The position numbers and the translations under genes are program-made. The notes under the pieces were generated by a model. That model ran no database searches. It saw only the letters and a program-made list of their open reading frames with translations, and was not told where the DNA came from. A stretch of 64,000 bases of DNA from Elusimicrobia bacterium GWA2_51_34 (GTDB lineage Bacteria > Elusimicrobiota > Elusimicrobia > Elusimicrobiales > UBA9959), in assembly GCA_001799565.1 (NCBI GenBank), contig MGTS01000042.1, forward strand, positions 93,793 to 157,792, given 5' to 3'. Positions 46,400-55,404 of the stretch are shown piece by piece. Positions within the stretch are counted from its first letter, which is position 1. Every line of letters starts with the position of its first letter.

Positions 46400-47834
46400 A
46401 CGCTTTAACGCACAACGGAAAATCAGACCAGCAGATCCTCTTCAGCTGCGTTATGAGCGGCTTTGGACGAAGATAAAAGCTTCTGAGGGCCTTCCTTTGC
46501 AGTTCTTTGAGCGATTTACTGGTCTGCCCGGGAGTCGCCCAAATAGTCTTGCCGCGCGTGTAAGAAATATACGCCGAGTACCTGGGCCACACGGAAATAT
46601 CTATCGTACCGTCAGGTCTGATACCAGTATCTATTTCGCCTTTTTCTTTAAGTTCGTTGAACAGGGGGGAGCCGGGGTAAGGCGTGAAAATGCTGAATTG
46701 CGCCATAGTGATGGGCAGACGTTTGGCAAACGCTATGGTTTCAAGCGAATCTTTGCGTGTCTCACCCGGCAGCCCTAGTATGAATAAGCCATTAGCTTTG
46801 ATGCCGGTATGACGTTTTACTATTTTTAAGGCCGCCTCAACATTCTCAAGTTTTATCCCTTTGCATACCCGGTCCAACAGCCGCTGAACGCCCGATTCAA
46901 TGCCGAAATTCATATCGGTGCAGCCGGCGGATTCCATGCTTTTCACAAGTTCCTCATCAATAAAATCAACATGTGCTTCGCAACCCCAGCTTACCGTCAG
47001 CCTGCGCCGGCGAATTTCCGCGCACAGGTTCATAACGCGCCGTTTATCGCTGATAAAGAGCGAGTCCGCAAAAAATATATAACCGGCATTATATTCATTG
47101 ATAAGCGATTCCATTTCCGCCGCTATCTGAGCAATGGAATGCACCCTCTGTTTGATATTATGATGGACCGCGCAGAAAATGCACCGGCGAGGGCATCCCC
47201 GGGACGTGAACATATGCTTGCTCACCTTTCCTTTTCCTGCGTTCTTTAAACGGAAATTACTAAGCGGCCCTATATCGTATAGGTCTTGCTTTACAAGCTC
47301 GCGCGCCGGCAGCGGAAGCCGGGTGAGATCTTCCACGTAACAGGGAACGGATGTATTCACTACCCGGCCGTCTTTCCCGTAAGATATTGAAGGCACGACG
47401 CTCCAACCCGACTTTGCTTCGTGAGCTTTTAAAAGTTCAATAAACGTATATTCACCTTCGCCATGCACCACAATATCACAGCAACCGTTAATAATATATT
47501 GTTCCGCGAACACGCAGGCGTGCATATTGCCGAACACAACAAGAGCGTTCGGAAGCTCTTTTTTGAGGAGTTGTCCGTAAGTGTAGAGAAAACCGCCGTT
47601 GGAAGTGAACGAAGTAAAACCGGCCACGTCAGGGCGGGCTGAGAGAATCCGCTTATAGGCTTCTTCCCGCGATAGACCTTCGGCGAACGCGTCCAGCACT
47701 TCCACTTCGTACCCGGCCTGCTTTGCGACAGCGGCTATATAAAGAAGGCCAAGCGGTTCAAGCTTTGGCACAAAAACCGAACCGCCGCCGAGCATGGAGA
47801 GGTCATCCGGGGGGTTAACCAGAAGGATTTTCAT
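46380..47834 (-). CDS. B12-binding-domain radical SAM protein
   Basis: The 484-residue protein has an N-terminal cobalamin-binding-like domain (residues 1-140, with NMHACVFAEQ where GGxHxTxxPE is usual) and a radical SAM core with Cys214, Cys218 and Cys221 (RGCPRRCIFC). The GIESGVQRLL and LGLPGETRKDSLETI segments fit the BchE/hopanoid-type subfamily. The substrate is unknown. It diverges from radC and overlaps trmJ at its 3' end. Confidence 0.9.
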   Translation of the reverse strand: MKILLVNPPDDLSMLGGGSVFVPKLEPLGLLYIAAVAKQAGYEVEVLDAFAEGLSREEAYKRILSARPDVAGFTSFTSNGGFLYTYGQLLKKELPNALVVFGNMHACVFAEQYIINGCCDIVVHGEGEYTFIELLKAHEAKSGWSVVPSISYGKDGRVVNTSVPCYVEDLTRLPLPARELVKQDLYDIGPLSNFRLKNAGKGKVSKHMFTSRGCPRRCIFCAVHHNIKQRVHSIAQIAAEMESLINEYNAGYIFFADSLFISDKRRVMNLCAEIRRRRLTVSWGCEAHVDFIDEELVKSMESAGCTDMNFGIESGVQRLLDRVCKGIKLENVEAALKIVKRHTGIKANGLFILGLPGETRKDSLETIAFAKRLPITMAQFSIFTPYPGSPLFNELKEKGEIDTGIRPDGTIDISVWPRYSAYISYTRGKTIWATPGQTSKSLKELQRKALRSFYLRPKPLITQLKRICWSDFPLCVKAFKDTFF

Positions 47835-47921
47835 TTATATCTCTCAATTTACAAGCTTACAAAATTAGGGTTTTAAAAAGAATAGTAACAATCTGTGCAC
47901 TTTTTGGAGAGGGCGCTGCCA

Positions 47922-47970
47922 TAAATCAACGCGACAAGACGCTGTCGCGTTGATGTGCTAGGCTATATAA
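47922..47970. promoter_or_regulatory. Palindrome and AT-rich box upstream of radC
   Basis: An 11-bp stem atcaacgcgac / gtcgcgttgat is followed by gtgctaggctatataagg. A similar cgacag / ctgtcg palindrome followed by ctgctatgctatttag lies before the ORF6N gene (63307-63352). The arrangement suggests a shared operator or promoter. Confidence 0.4.
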
Positions 47971-47979
47971 GGACACGGA

Positions 47980-48096
47980 TAGATGCGTAGAGATGTAGAG
48001 GCGTAGAGGCATAAAGGATATTAGGTAAAAAAATACTTAAAGAACTCCACCCTCTAAACGGCTATGCCTCCAAGTTGCTAACCTGCTACGCATCTA
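47980..48096. repeat. Foldback element, tagatgcgtagag family
   Basis: The left arm 47980-48013 (gatgcgtagagatgtagagg within it) is complementary to the right arm 48050-48096 (gcctccaagttgctaacctg then ctacgcatcta). It is the only element of this class lying between divergent genes (radical SAM and radC). Confidence 0.85.
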
Positions 48097-48115
48097 AGCT
48101 TAAAAAGGGGGACTT

Positions 48116-48793
48116 ATGTTTAACGGAGCGGGGGCCATTAAAGACATGCCAAGACTGGAAAGACCGAGGGAAAAACTCATGCGCTACGGGCCGGACAAGC
48201 TGAGCGTTGAGGAACTGCTGGCAATAATAATCCGGACAGGCAGGAAGGGGGAAAGCGCTCTTGAGGTGTCCGCTAAAATAATGAAGCGTTTTACCGCCGA
48301 AGGCCTGCCTAAACTTACTCACACGGATTTAAAAAGCCAGCCGGGCATCGGCCCGGTAAAAGCCTGCGAACTTCTGGCCTGCTTTGAACTTGGCCGCCGT
48401 TTAATAAACGGAAAGAAAGCTTCAATCTATCTTAAGCCAAAGGACATCTGGGAGGACCTGCGCGATATCCGCGACCAGAAAAAGGAGCATTTTGTTGTTT
48501 TTTACCTTGACACCCGCAACCAGGAGATAAAAAGGGAAATTATCTCTATCGGCTGCTTAAACGCAAATCTGGTGCACCCGCGCGAAGTGTTTGAGCCGGC
48601 CGTAAAAAACCTGGCCGCAAGCTTAATAGTGGCGCATAACCATCCATCAGGCAACCTTGAGCCCTCTCAGGAGGACATTGATCTGACCAAACGCCTGGCG
48701 GGAGCGGGAAAACTGCTTGGCATAGAACTGCTGGACCATGTAATAGTATCTAAAGATGGCTTCTCTAGCTTTAAAGAAAAGGGACTTATTTAG
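48116..48793 (+). CDS. radC: RadC/JAB-domain protein
   Basis: The 225-residue protein has the N-terminal PRERL-like motif (RLERPREKLMRYG), a helix-hairpin-helix (QPGIGPVKACELLA) and a C-terminal JAMM/MPN metalloprotease-like core with His174, His176 and Asp187 (AHNHPSGNLEPSQED). Length is standard. Its role in cells is unresolved despite the DNA-repair name. The ATG follows gggggac. A palindrome and foldback element lie upstream. Confidence 0.95.
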   Translation: MFNGAGAIKDMPRLERPREKLMRYGPDKLSVEELLAIIIRTGRKGESALEVSAKIMKRFTAEGLPKLTHTDLKSQPGIGPVKACELLACFELGRRLINGKKASIYLKPKDIWEDLRDIRDQKKEHFVVFYLDTRNQEIKREIISIGCLNANLVHPREVFEPAVKNLAASLIVAHNHPSGNLEPSQEDIDLTKRLAGAGKLLGIELLDHVIVSKDGFSSFKEKGLI

Positions 48794-48999
48794 TTACTGC
48801 TGGGGAAGTCTCAGGAACTATGATCACAGTGATAAGTTAATACGATTATTGGAACTTGATTTTGTTATTTGGTAACATAGGCAAATGGGCTCTATTTTAA
48901 ACATCATACCAGTGTACTGTCGTTACACCGCGAGTACGACCCAGTGTTAATGTTTGCCGGACTTCAGGATGGTTTAGAACCGGGCAAAAGGAACTTATT

Positions 49000-50154
49000 A
49001 TGGACTATTTATTGACTGAACAGCAGGTAATGATACGCGATCTTGCCAGAAAAATAGCCGATGAAAAGATAAAGCCGGTTGCGGCTCATTACGATGAAAC
49101 CGAGGAATTCGCCTGGCCGATAATGAAAATACTGGCCGAAAGCGATCTCTTCGGCGTCTATATACCGGAAAAATACGGAGGCCTGGGCGGAGGGATCCTC
49201 GACATGTGCATCGTGACCGAGGAATTATCCAGGGCCTGCGGCGGCATAGCGCTCGGATTCGCGGGCACGGGCCTGGGAGCGATCCCCATACTCCTTTACG
49301 GCTCCGAAGAGCAGAAAGGCAGATTCCTGCCGGACATAGCGAAGGGTAAACGGCTGGCCGCGTTCTGCATAACCGAAGCCGGGGCCGGGTCGGACGCGGG
49401 CTCCATAAAAATGAACGCTGTAAAAGACGGCGATCACTACGTATTGAACGGGACTAAGCAGTGGATAACGAACGCAGGAGAAGCGGAAATCTACACCGTT
49501 ATAGCGATGACCGATAAAACAAAGGGAACCAGGGGAGCAAGCGCGTTCATCGTTGAAAAAGGCACGAAGGGCATGGACTTCGGCAAGAAGGAGAAGAAAC
49601 TGGGGATACGCGCCTCCGCCACGCGCGAGGTTATATTCACGGACTGCAGGGTTCCGGCCGCTAACCTCATCTCAAAAGAAGGCATGGGTTTTATAGTCGC
49701 CCTGAAAACTTTTGACAACTCAAGGCCCGGAGTGGCCGCGCAGGCCGTAGGCATCGCGCAGGGCGCGCTTGACCACGCCGCGCAATACGCCCGGACGCGC
49801 GTTCAATTCGGCCAGCCCATCTCTGGTTTTCAGGCTATCGGTCACATGCTGGCCGACATGGGCACGCAGGTGGAAGCCGCCCGCGCGCTAGTATATGCTG
49901 CGGCCAGAATGGTTGACTCCGGAGCTAAATCCGTGGCAAAGGAGTCCGCAATGGCTAAGCTTTTTGCGAGCGAAGTAGCCATGAAAGTGACCACCGACGC
50001 CGTACAAATATTCGGCGGCTACGGCTACATGAGGGACTATCCGGTGGAAAAATACATGCGCGACGCGAAGATCACGCAGATCTACGAAGGCACAAGCCAG
50101 GTGCAGCGCAACGTCATAGCGGCGAACATGATCAAAGAAAGTCTTAAGAAATAG
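49000..50154 (+). CDS. Acyl-CoA dehydrogenase
   Basis: The 384-residue FAD enzyme matches short-chain acyl-CoA dehydrogenases: FCITEAGAGSDAGSIK, the flavin-binding WITNAG, and the catalytic Glu in QIYEGTSQVQRNVIA. EtfB and EtfA follow on the same strand, so it works with them, either oxidising acyl-CoA or, more likely with a ferredoxin-fused EtfA, reducing enoyl-CoA with electron bifurcation (as in Bcd-EtfAB or CarCDE). aaaagga lies before the start. The 206-bp gap before it shows no clear promoter. Confidence 0.93.
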   Translation: MDYLLTEQQVMIRDLARKIADEKIKPVAAHYDETEEFAWPIMKILAESDLFGVYIPEKYGGLGGGILDMCIVTEELSRACGGIALGFAGTGLGAIPILLYGSEEQKGRFLPDIAKGKRLAAFCITEAGAGSDAGSIKMNAVKDGDHYVLNGTKQWITNAGEAEIYTVIAMTDKTKGTRGASAFIVEKGTKGMDFGKKEKKLGIRASATREVIFTDCRVPAANLISKEGMGFIVALKTFDNSRPGVAAQAVGIAQGALDHAAQYARTRVQFGQPISGFQAIGHMLADMGTQVEAARALVYAAARMVDSGAKSVAKESAMAKLFASEVAMKVTTDAVQIFGGYGYMRDYPVEKYMRDAKITQIYEGTSQVQRNVIAANMIKESLKK

Positions 50155-50175
50155 GCTTAAGGCGCTATAATAATT

Positions 50176-50294
50176 GATAGCAACGGAAAGCAAAAGAAAG
50201 CAATTGAATGCCACAGAAAGTAAGAGTATAAAACAGTTTTCCTTCTTACTTTCAGTTGCCTTCCGTAGCGTTCAGTAGCCATCATTTGCCATCA
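50176..50294. repeat. Foldback element, cggaaagcaa family (copy 4)
   Basis: The left arm (agcaacggaaagcaaaagaa and continuing) and right arm (tttcagttgccttccgtagc and continuing) are complementary around aaaacagttttcc. It lies between the acyl-CoA dehydrogenase stop and etfB. Confidence 0.9.
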
Positions 50295-50320
50295 ATAATA
50301 ACAGCCTTCAACCTAGCCAT

Positions 50321-51103
50321 ATGCACATTATTGTCTGCATAAAACAGGTGCCTAACACCACGGATGTAAGGATAGATCCCGTAACAAATACGCTTATCCG
50401 CGACGGAGTGGAGAGCGTTATAAATCCGTTTGACGCTTACGCCATAGAGGAAGCCGTCCGCCTGAAAGAGCGGTTGGGTGGAAAAGTTACGGTTATAACC
50501 ATGGGCCCTCCGCAGGCTGAGAACGCGCTGAAAGAAGCTATATCACTGGGCTGCGACGAAGCCCTCCTTGTAAGCGACCGGAAGTTCGCCGGTTCCGACA
50601 CATGGGCTACCAGCTATACTCTTTGCGCCGCGATAAAAAAGATAGGCGCTTTTGACATTATCATATGCGGGAAACAGGCCTCCGACGGAGATACGGCGCA
50701 GGTTGGCCCTGGCATATCCACTCACCTAAACATACCCCAAGTCACTTATGTAAAAAAAATTGAAGATATCTCCGCTACCGCGGCTAAAGTGGAACGCATG
50801 ACGGAAGAGGGCTATGACATCATAGAAACCCCGCTCCCCTGCCTGCTCACCGTTGTAAAAGAAATAAATACTCCGCGCCTGCCGTCGTTAAGGGGCTTGA
50901 TGAAAGCCAAGTCCGCGAAAGTGCTAAAGTGGAACGCGCAGGATTTAGGAGCAGACCCCCGATCGCTGGGGCTTGACGGCTCCCCTACGCGCGTCATCAG
51001 GATATTTACTCCGGCGCCCAGAAAAGGCGGCGAAATACTTAAAGGCGACGCCGCTGACATTTCCAAAGAGCTGGTTGAATTATTGAAAGATGTTGTTGTG
51101 TAA
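50321..51103 (+). CDS. etfB: Electron transfer flavoprotein beta subunit
   Basis: The 260-residue protein begins IIVCIKQVPNTTDVRIDP and has CGKQASDGDTAQVGPGI, the pattern I associate with bifurcating-type EtfB. It forms a heterodimer with EtfA and binds a second nucleotide or flavin. Located between the acyl-CoA dehydrogenase and etfA. No Shine-Dalgarno is seen at the ATG, which follows a foldback element. Confidence 0.94.
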   Translation: MHIIVCIKQVPNTTDVRIDPVTNTLIRDGVESVINPFDAYAIEEAVRLKERLGGKVTVITMGPPQAENALKEAISLGCDEALLVSDRKFAGSDTWATSYTLCAAIKKIGAFDIIICGKQASDGDTAQVGPGISTHLNIPQVTYVKKIEDISATAAKVERMTEEGYDIIETPLPCLLTVVKEINTPRLPSLRGLMKAKSAKVLKWNAQDLGADPRSLGLDGSPTRVIRIFTPAPRKGGEILKGDAADISKELVELLKDVVV

Positions 51104-51109
51104 CAACTT

Positions 51110-51179
51110 CAGGTTATAAGGTTCACGGTTCAGTGGTTCAACGGTAAAACAGGAAAAACAACCGTGAACCTCTGAACCA
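51110..51179. repeat. Foldback element, ggttcaacggttca family (copy 2)
   Basis: The left arm 51110-51145 (ggttcacggttcagtggttc within it) and right arm 51159-51179 (accgtgaacctctgaacc) are complementary. It fills the gap between etfB and etfA. Confidence 0.85.
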
Positions 51180-51188
51180 TAAACTTAA

Positions 51189-52382
51189 ATGATTACAATA
51201 TTTTTGGATAAATGTACCGGCTGCACGCTCTGCGTAAAGTCGTGCCCGTTCGGCGCCATACGCATGGCGGAGAAAAAAGCCGTTATTGATATGACCATCT
51301 GCACGCTCTGCGGCGCGTGCGTGGAAACTTGTAAATTTGCCGCCATAGAACTCAAGAAGGGCACGGACCGCGGAAATGACCTTTCCGGATATAAGGACGT
51401 CTGGGTTTTCTGCGAGCAGAAGAAGGGTGCCGTACAGTCCATCTCCTTCGAGCTTTTAGGGGAGGGAAAAAAGCTGGCCGAAAAACTTGGGGTAAAACTC
51501 TGCGCTGTCATCCTGGGAAGCGCCATAGAACCCGCGGTAGAAAAGCTTTCCGAGCGGGGAGCGGACAAGATCTACATCGTAGATCACCTCACATTAAAAT
51601 TCTATCAGGACGACCCGTACACGGAAGTTCTTGTAAAACTAGCGCAGGAATATAAGCCCGAGGTTATACTCTGCGGCGCCACCACTATCGGCAGAAGCCT
51701 GGTATCGCGCGTGGCGGTAAGGATCGGCGCGGGCCTTACCGCCGACTGCACTGGCCTGGACATTGACAAGGGAGAGAGGCTGCTTTTGCAGACCCGGCCT
51801 GCGTTCGGCGGCAATATTATGGCCACCATTATAACGCCGAATCACAGGCCCCAGATGGCGACTGTACGGCATAAAGTTATGAAAGAGGCCTGTATAAACA
51901 AGGCGCACAAGGCCGAAGTTATAAGAAAAAGCTATCCGGAAGATGTGATGAAATCGCGCACCAGATTGATTGATGTTATTGAAGAAATTGAAGAGACCAT
52001 GAATTTAGCGGAAGCCGACATAGTTGTATCCGGCGGCAGGGGCCTGGGCGGGCCGGAGAATTTCGCTATGATAAGGGAGTTCGCCAAGGTCCTGAACGCC
52101 GCCGTGGGCGCGTCCAGAGCCGCCGTGGACTCCGACTGGATACCGTATTCGCATCAGGTGGGGCAGACCGGAAAGACCGTGTGCCCGAAGCTTTATATCG
52201 CCTGCGGCATCTCGGGCCAGATCCAGCACCTGATCGGCATGCAGTCCGCTAAAATTATTGTTGCCATCAACAAGGACCCGGACGCTCCCATCTTCAAAGT
52301 AGCCACCTACGGAATAGTCGGAGACGTCTTCGATATCGTCCCGGCCCTGACCAGAGAATTCAAGCGCGCATTAAAAAGATAA
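51189..52382 (+). CDS. etfA: Electron transfer flavoprotein alpha subunit with N-terminal two-cluster ferredoxin domain
   Basis: The protein has 397 residues. Residues 1-60 form a 2[4Fe-4S] ferredoxin domain: Cys9, 12, 15 and 19, then Cys38, 41, 44 and 48. The rest is EtfA, with the FAD-binding C-terminal motif GQTGKTVCPKLYIACGISG and NKDPDAPIF. The same fusion occurs in CarE of the caffeyl-CoA reductase complex of Acetobacterium, which bifurcates electrons to ferredoxin. With the acyl-CoA dehydrogenase and EtfB this suggests a complex coupling enoyl-CoA reduction to ferredoxin reduction. Confidence 0.95.
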   Translation: MITIFLDKCTGCTLCVKSCPFGAIRMAEKKAVIDMTICTLCGACVETCKFAAIELKKGTDRGNDLSGYKDVWVFCEQKKGAVQSISFELLGEGKKLAEKLGVKLCAVILGSAIEPAVEKLSERGADKIYIVDHLTLKFYQDDPYTEVLVKLAQEYKPEVILCGATTIGRSLVSRVAVRIGAGLTADCTGLDIDKGERLLLQTRPAFGGNIMATIITPNHRPQMATVRHKVMKEACINKAHKAEVIRKSYPEDVMKSRTRLIDVIEEIEETMNLAEADIVVSGGRGLGGPENFAMIREFAKVLNAAVGASRAAVDSDWIPYSHQVGQTGKTVCPKLYIACGISGQIQHLIGMQSAKIIVAINKDPDAPIFKVATYGIVGDVFDIVPALTREFKRALKR

Positions 52383-52439
52383 TTGTAATAACGCCTTGAC
52401 TTTCATAGAATAGGTTTCAGATGTGCCGACAGGAAAACA

Positions 52440-52874
52440 ATGCAACACAAAATTTTGGTAGTTGATGATGAAGAAAACGTAAGATTTGTCATCAAAGAAG
52501 CCTTTTCAAATAAATACCAGGTATTCACGGCGGCGGAAGGACTGGCTGCCGTAGAGATAATAAAAAAAGAGCGTCCCACGCTGGTTTTCCTGGATATAAA
52601 AATGCCAGGTATTTCCGGTCTGGAAGTACTGCGCCTGGTGAAGGAAGCCGGCGCGAGCCCCATCATCTGGATGCTCACCGGGGAAGAGGACCTGGACGTG
52701 GCGCTCAAGACCCTGAGGATGGGCGCGGCCGGCTACCTGACCAAACCTTTTGAGATTACAAAGATCAGGAATATAATTTCAACCACGATACTGGACGCCG
52801 AGCAGAAGGAACATCATGATACGCAGGGAGATAAACCGTGGAAGGTTGTGAATAAAAAAAATCATAAGCCATAG
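52440..52874 (+). CDS. Stand-alone response regulator receiver protein
   Basis: The 144-residue protein is a CheY-like receiver domain without an output domain. Acidic pair Asp9-Asp10, phosphoacceptor Asp52 (VFLDIKMPG), Thr80 and Lys102 (TKPF) are all in place. A short charged tail of 20 residues follows. No histidine kinase is nearby, so its partner and target are unknown. It follows etfA by 57 bp and may be co-transcribed. Confidence 0.92.
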   Translation: MQHKILVVDDEENVRFVIKEAFSNKYQVFTAAEGLAAVEIIKKERPTLVFLDIKMPGISGLEVLRLVKEAGASPIIWMLTGEEDLDVALKTLRMGAAGYLTKPFEITKIRNIISTTILDAEQKEHHDTQGDKPWKVVNKKNHKP

Positions 52875-52930
52875 GTTAAATATCTTAAATACCATAACTT
52901 TTACTCATTCCCATCGCAGAAACAGACAAA

Positions 52931-52965
52931 AGAGAAAGCCCGGAGAGATACTCCGGGCTTTCTCT
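52931..52965. terminator. Bidirectional terminator between response regulator and malic enzyme
   Basis: A perfect 15-bp stem agagaaagcccggag / ctccgggctttctct with a five-base loop lies between the convergent genes. T tracts are weak on both sides. Confidence 0.75.
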
Positions 52966-52984
52966 ATCCCCCTATTTGCTGCCG

Positions 52985-54328
52985 TTACGGCATCTTCACT
53001 ATGCCTTCTTTCTGCCTTATTTCAGTGTCCCTTATCGCGCGCTTTATGGCGAATTCCGCAGCTTTACGCAATTCAGCCTCTGACATGATCTTTCGGGCCA
53101 CACCCTGCTTTATGGCCATCATGCCCACGGCAACAGCCTCCTCAACAAAAACCTCAGGCTCATCCATTCGCGGCATTATATAATCCGCCCTGAGGCCCTT
53201 CCTGGCGGCGTAACCGGCCAGCGCCTCAGCCGCGGCTATGCACATTTCATCAGTAATGGTTTTGGCGCGAACATCCAGCACCCCGCGAAAAATTCCGGGG
53301 AAACCAAGCGAGTTATTTACCTGGTTCTCAAAGTCCGAACGGCCCGTGGCCACCACGCGCGCGCCGGCTTCTTTCGCGTCCCAAGGCCATATTTCCGGGA
53401 TCGGGTTGGCCGTAGCGAAAACGATGGAGTCCTTATTCATTCCGGCAACCCATTCTTTCTTGATAGTATCCGGCCCCGGAGTGGAAGCGGCGCTTAGCAC
53501 ATCCGCGCCCGCCAAAGCTTCCTTTGCGCCGCCTTTTATCTGGCTGCCATTGGTGATTTCACACATATGCCACTTTTCTTTCTGGTTTTTAAGATCGGCC
53601 CGGTCCTTGTGGAGAGTGCCTTTTGAGTCCACATAAATCAGGTTTTCCGGCTTGGCGCCATAAGACATATAAAGAGTGCCTATCCTTATGTTTGCCGCGC
53701 CCGCGCCCACCAGCACAATCTTCACATCCTGTATTTTCTTGCCCACAATTTTCAGGGCGTTTATAAGCCCCGCCAGACACACGGTGGCCGTGCCTTGCTG
53801 GTCATCATGCCATACGGGAATGTTCATGGTTTTACGAAGCTCATCGAGGATGTAGAAACATTTGGGCTGGGAAATATCTTCAAGGTTTATGCCGCCGAAA
53901 CTGGGCGCCAGGTACTGAACCGTCTTTATTATCTCGTCGGGATCCTTAGTATTCAGGCAGATAGGGAAAGAGTCCACTCCGCCCAGGTATTTAAAAAGAA
54001 GGCTCTTGCCTTCCATTACCGGCAGCCCGGCTTCGGGGCCGATGTCGCCTAGGCCGAGCACACGGGTACCGTCGGAAACCACGGCTACCATGTTACCCTT
54101 GTTGGTATGCTCATAAACCATTTCAGGGTTTTTTTCTATATCTTTGCACACTGCCGCCACCCCCGGGGTATACCAGATGGCGAAATCGTCCACATTACGC
54201 ACGCAGCACTTGGGCAAAACTTCTATCTTTCCCTTATAAAAAGGATGCATTTTCATCGCATCCTGCGACGGTTTATTCGCTTTTTTAAGAAGTTCTTCTT
54301 TGGACATTTTCTCGGTTGTTTTAGACAT
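52985..54328 (-). CDS. NAD(P)-dependent malic enzyme
   Basis: The 447-residue enzyme converts malate to pyruvate and CO2 with NAD(P)+ reduction. It contains the catalytic-Tyr motif [24 protein letters not shown], the Rossmann motif [13 protein letters not shown] and [15 protein letters not shown]. The ATG at 54328 follows gagggg; an upstream in-frame start at 54376 lacks this. It is the short bacterial form without a phosphotransacetylase domain. It stands alone on the minus strand. Confidence 0.93.
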   Translation of the reverse strand: MSKTTEKMSKEELLKKANKPSQDAMKMHPFYKGKIEVLPKCCVRNVDDFAIWYTPGVAAVCKDIEKNPEMVYEHTNKGNMVAVVSDGTRVLGLGDIGPEAGLPVMEGKSLLFKYLGGVDSFPICLNTKDPDEIIKTVQYLAPSFGGINLEDISQPKCFYILDELRKTMNIPVWHDDQQGTATVCLAGLINALKIVGKKIQDVKIVLVGAGAANIRIGTLYMSYGAKPENLIYVDSKGTLHKDRADLKNQKEKWHMCEITNGSQIKGGAKEALAGADVLSAASTPGPDTIKKEWVAGMNKDSIVFATANPIPEIWPWDAKEAGARVVATGRSDFENQVNNSLGFPGIFRGVLDVRAKTITDEMCIAAAEALAGYAARKGLRADYIMPRMDEPEVFVEEAVAVGMMAIKQGVARKIMSEAELRKAAEFAIKRAIRDTEIRQKEGIVKMP

Positions 54329-54436
54329 TTTATACCCCTCGCGCGGGACTAAGATTTGGTTCAAAATCCTTATCAAATTCTAATAAATAAAGTTTGGTTT
54401 TACAATTCTTTTTTGATATACTTTTTTTTCACCCGA

Positions 54437-54600
54437 GAGACTCTGGCCTGCCACGGGCCTATGGCGTTGTCCGTGGCTGAGACTCTGGCCTGCCACGGGC
54501 CTATGGCGTTGTCCGTGGCTGAGACTCTGGCCTGCCCCGCACTTTTTCCGAGAGGGCCAAAGTGCGGGGCCTGCCAATGAACTCCCGGTGAAGAAACCTG
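54437..54600. repeat. 42-bp tandem repeat plus hairpin
   Basis: The unit beginning gagactctggcctgccacgg is present twice in full (54437-54478, 54479-54520) and a third copy is cut off at 54536. Each unit has a small inverted pair (ccacggg / tccgtgg). It is followed by a hairpin ccccgcacttt / aaagtgcgggg. It fills the gap between the malic enzyme promoter and tRNA-Met. No spacer diversity, so it is not a CRISPR. Confidence 0.85.
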
Positions 54601-54673
54601 CCCGCAAAAAAACAGTGACCAGTAAGCAGACACCAGCTTCCGGCGACTGCCTGCTATTTACAAGATTTACGGT

Positions 54674-54746
54674 GGCACCGTAGCTCAGTGGTCAGAGCGG
54701 GCGTTTCATAAGCGCTAGGTCAGTGGTTCAATTCCACTCGGTGCCA
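54674..54746 (+). tRNA. tRNA with CAU anticodon (probably elongator Met)
   Basis: The 73-nt gene has acceptor GGCACCG / CGGTGCC, D arm GCTCAGTGGTCAGAGC, anticodon loop TTCATAA and T arm CAGTGGTTCAATTCCACTC (weak first pair). The first acceptor pair is normal (G-C), unlike most initiators, but Ile2 (lysidine-modified) cannot be excluded. No CCA is encoded. Confidence 0.9.
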
Positions 54747-54772
54747 CGCTATTTTTTGAAGTAACTACTCAG

Positions 54773-54872
54773 AGGGATAGGCTGAAGGCAGTGGGATAGG
54801 CTGAAGGCTGTAGGCTATTAGGCTGTTAGTCAAATCAGGTTCTTACCTAACAGTCTAACTGCCTACAGCCTA
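54773..54872. repeat. Foldback element, gataggctgaaggct family (copy 2)
   Basis: The left arm repeats gataggctgaaggc/taggctattaggc (54773-54829). The right arm 54845-54872 (aacagtctaactgcctacag within it) is its complement. The core gttagtcaaatcaggttct matches the copy at 27670-27778. It lies between tRNA-Met and greA. Confidence 0.9.
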
Positions 54873-54915
54873 AACAACCTGGGTTACAAGGGTGCGACAA
54901 TAGGGGGGAACACAG

Positions 54916-55383
54916 ATGTCTGAAACATACCTGACCAGAGACGGCTTTGGTAAACTTAAAGAGGAGTTGCTGGATTTTAACCGCCAGAAACTTGAACTTG
55001 CAAAAGAGATAGGCGAGGCCCGTGAGCAGGGCGATCTGCGCGAGAACGCGGGCTACATCGCCGCCAAGGAGCGCCAGGGCTTAGTTCTCAAAAGAATAAA
55101 CGAACTTGAAGCCAAGCTGCGCTCCGCTAAAATTGTTGAAGACCTGGCCGTCAACAGGGAAGATATACGAATCGGGGCCAGGGTAACGGTGCTTGACTCC
55201 GCCTCAGGCAAAAAACTCAGCTATACCCTGGGCGGCACCGATGAAACTGACCCTGCGAAGGGGAAAATTTCCGTAAGCTCGCCGCTGGCTCAGGGGCTGC
55301 TTGGGGCAAAGATCGGAGAAAAAGTTAAGATAACGCTCCCGAACGGCGAAAAGAGTTTTGAAATTTTGACAGTGGAATACTGA
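54916..55383 (+). CDS. greA: Transcription elongation factor GreA
   Basis: The 155-residue factor rescues backtracked RNA polymerase. It has the N-terminal coiled-coil with the conserved tip EAREQGDLRENAGYIAAKERQ and a C-terminal FKBP-like domain (from about 80; LGGTDETDPAKGKISVSSPLAQ). aggggggaa precedes the ATG. Length is typical. Confidence 0.96.
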   Translation: MSETYLTRDGFGKLKEELLDFNRQKLELAKEIGEAREQGDLRENAGYIAAKERQGLVLKRINELEAKLRSAKIVEDLAVNREDIRIGARVTVLDSASGKKLSYTLGGTDETDPAKGKISVSSPLAQGLLGAKIGEKVKITLPNGEKSFEILTVEY

Positions 55384-55404
55384 ACCGGTAAGCAGGAGGT
55401 TTTT

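Noticed and set aside
48794..48999. Promoter for the acyl-CoA dehydrogenase
   Set aside because: AT-rich stretches exist, but no -35/-10 pair with acceptable spacing was convincing.
54437..54536. CRISPR array
   Set aside because: The 42-bp units are directly adjacent with no spacers of differing sequence, and no cas genes are present.
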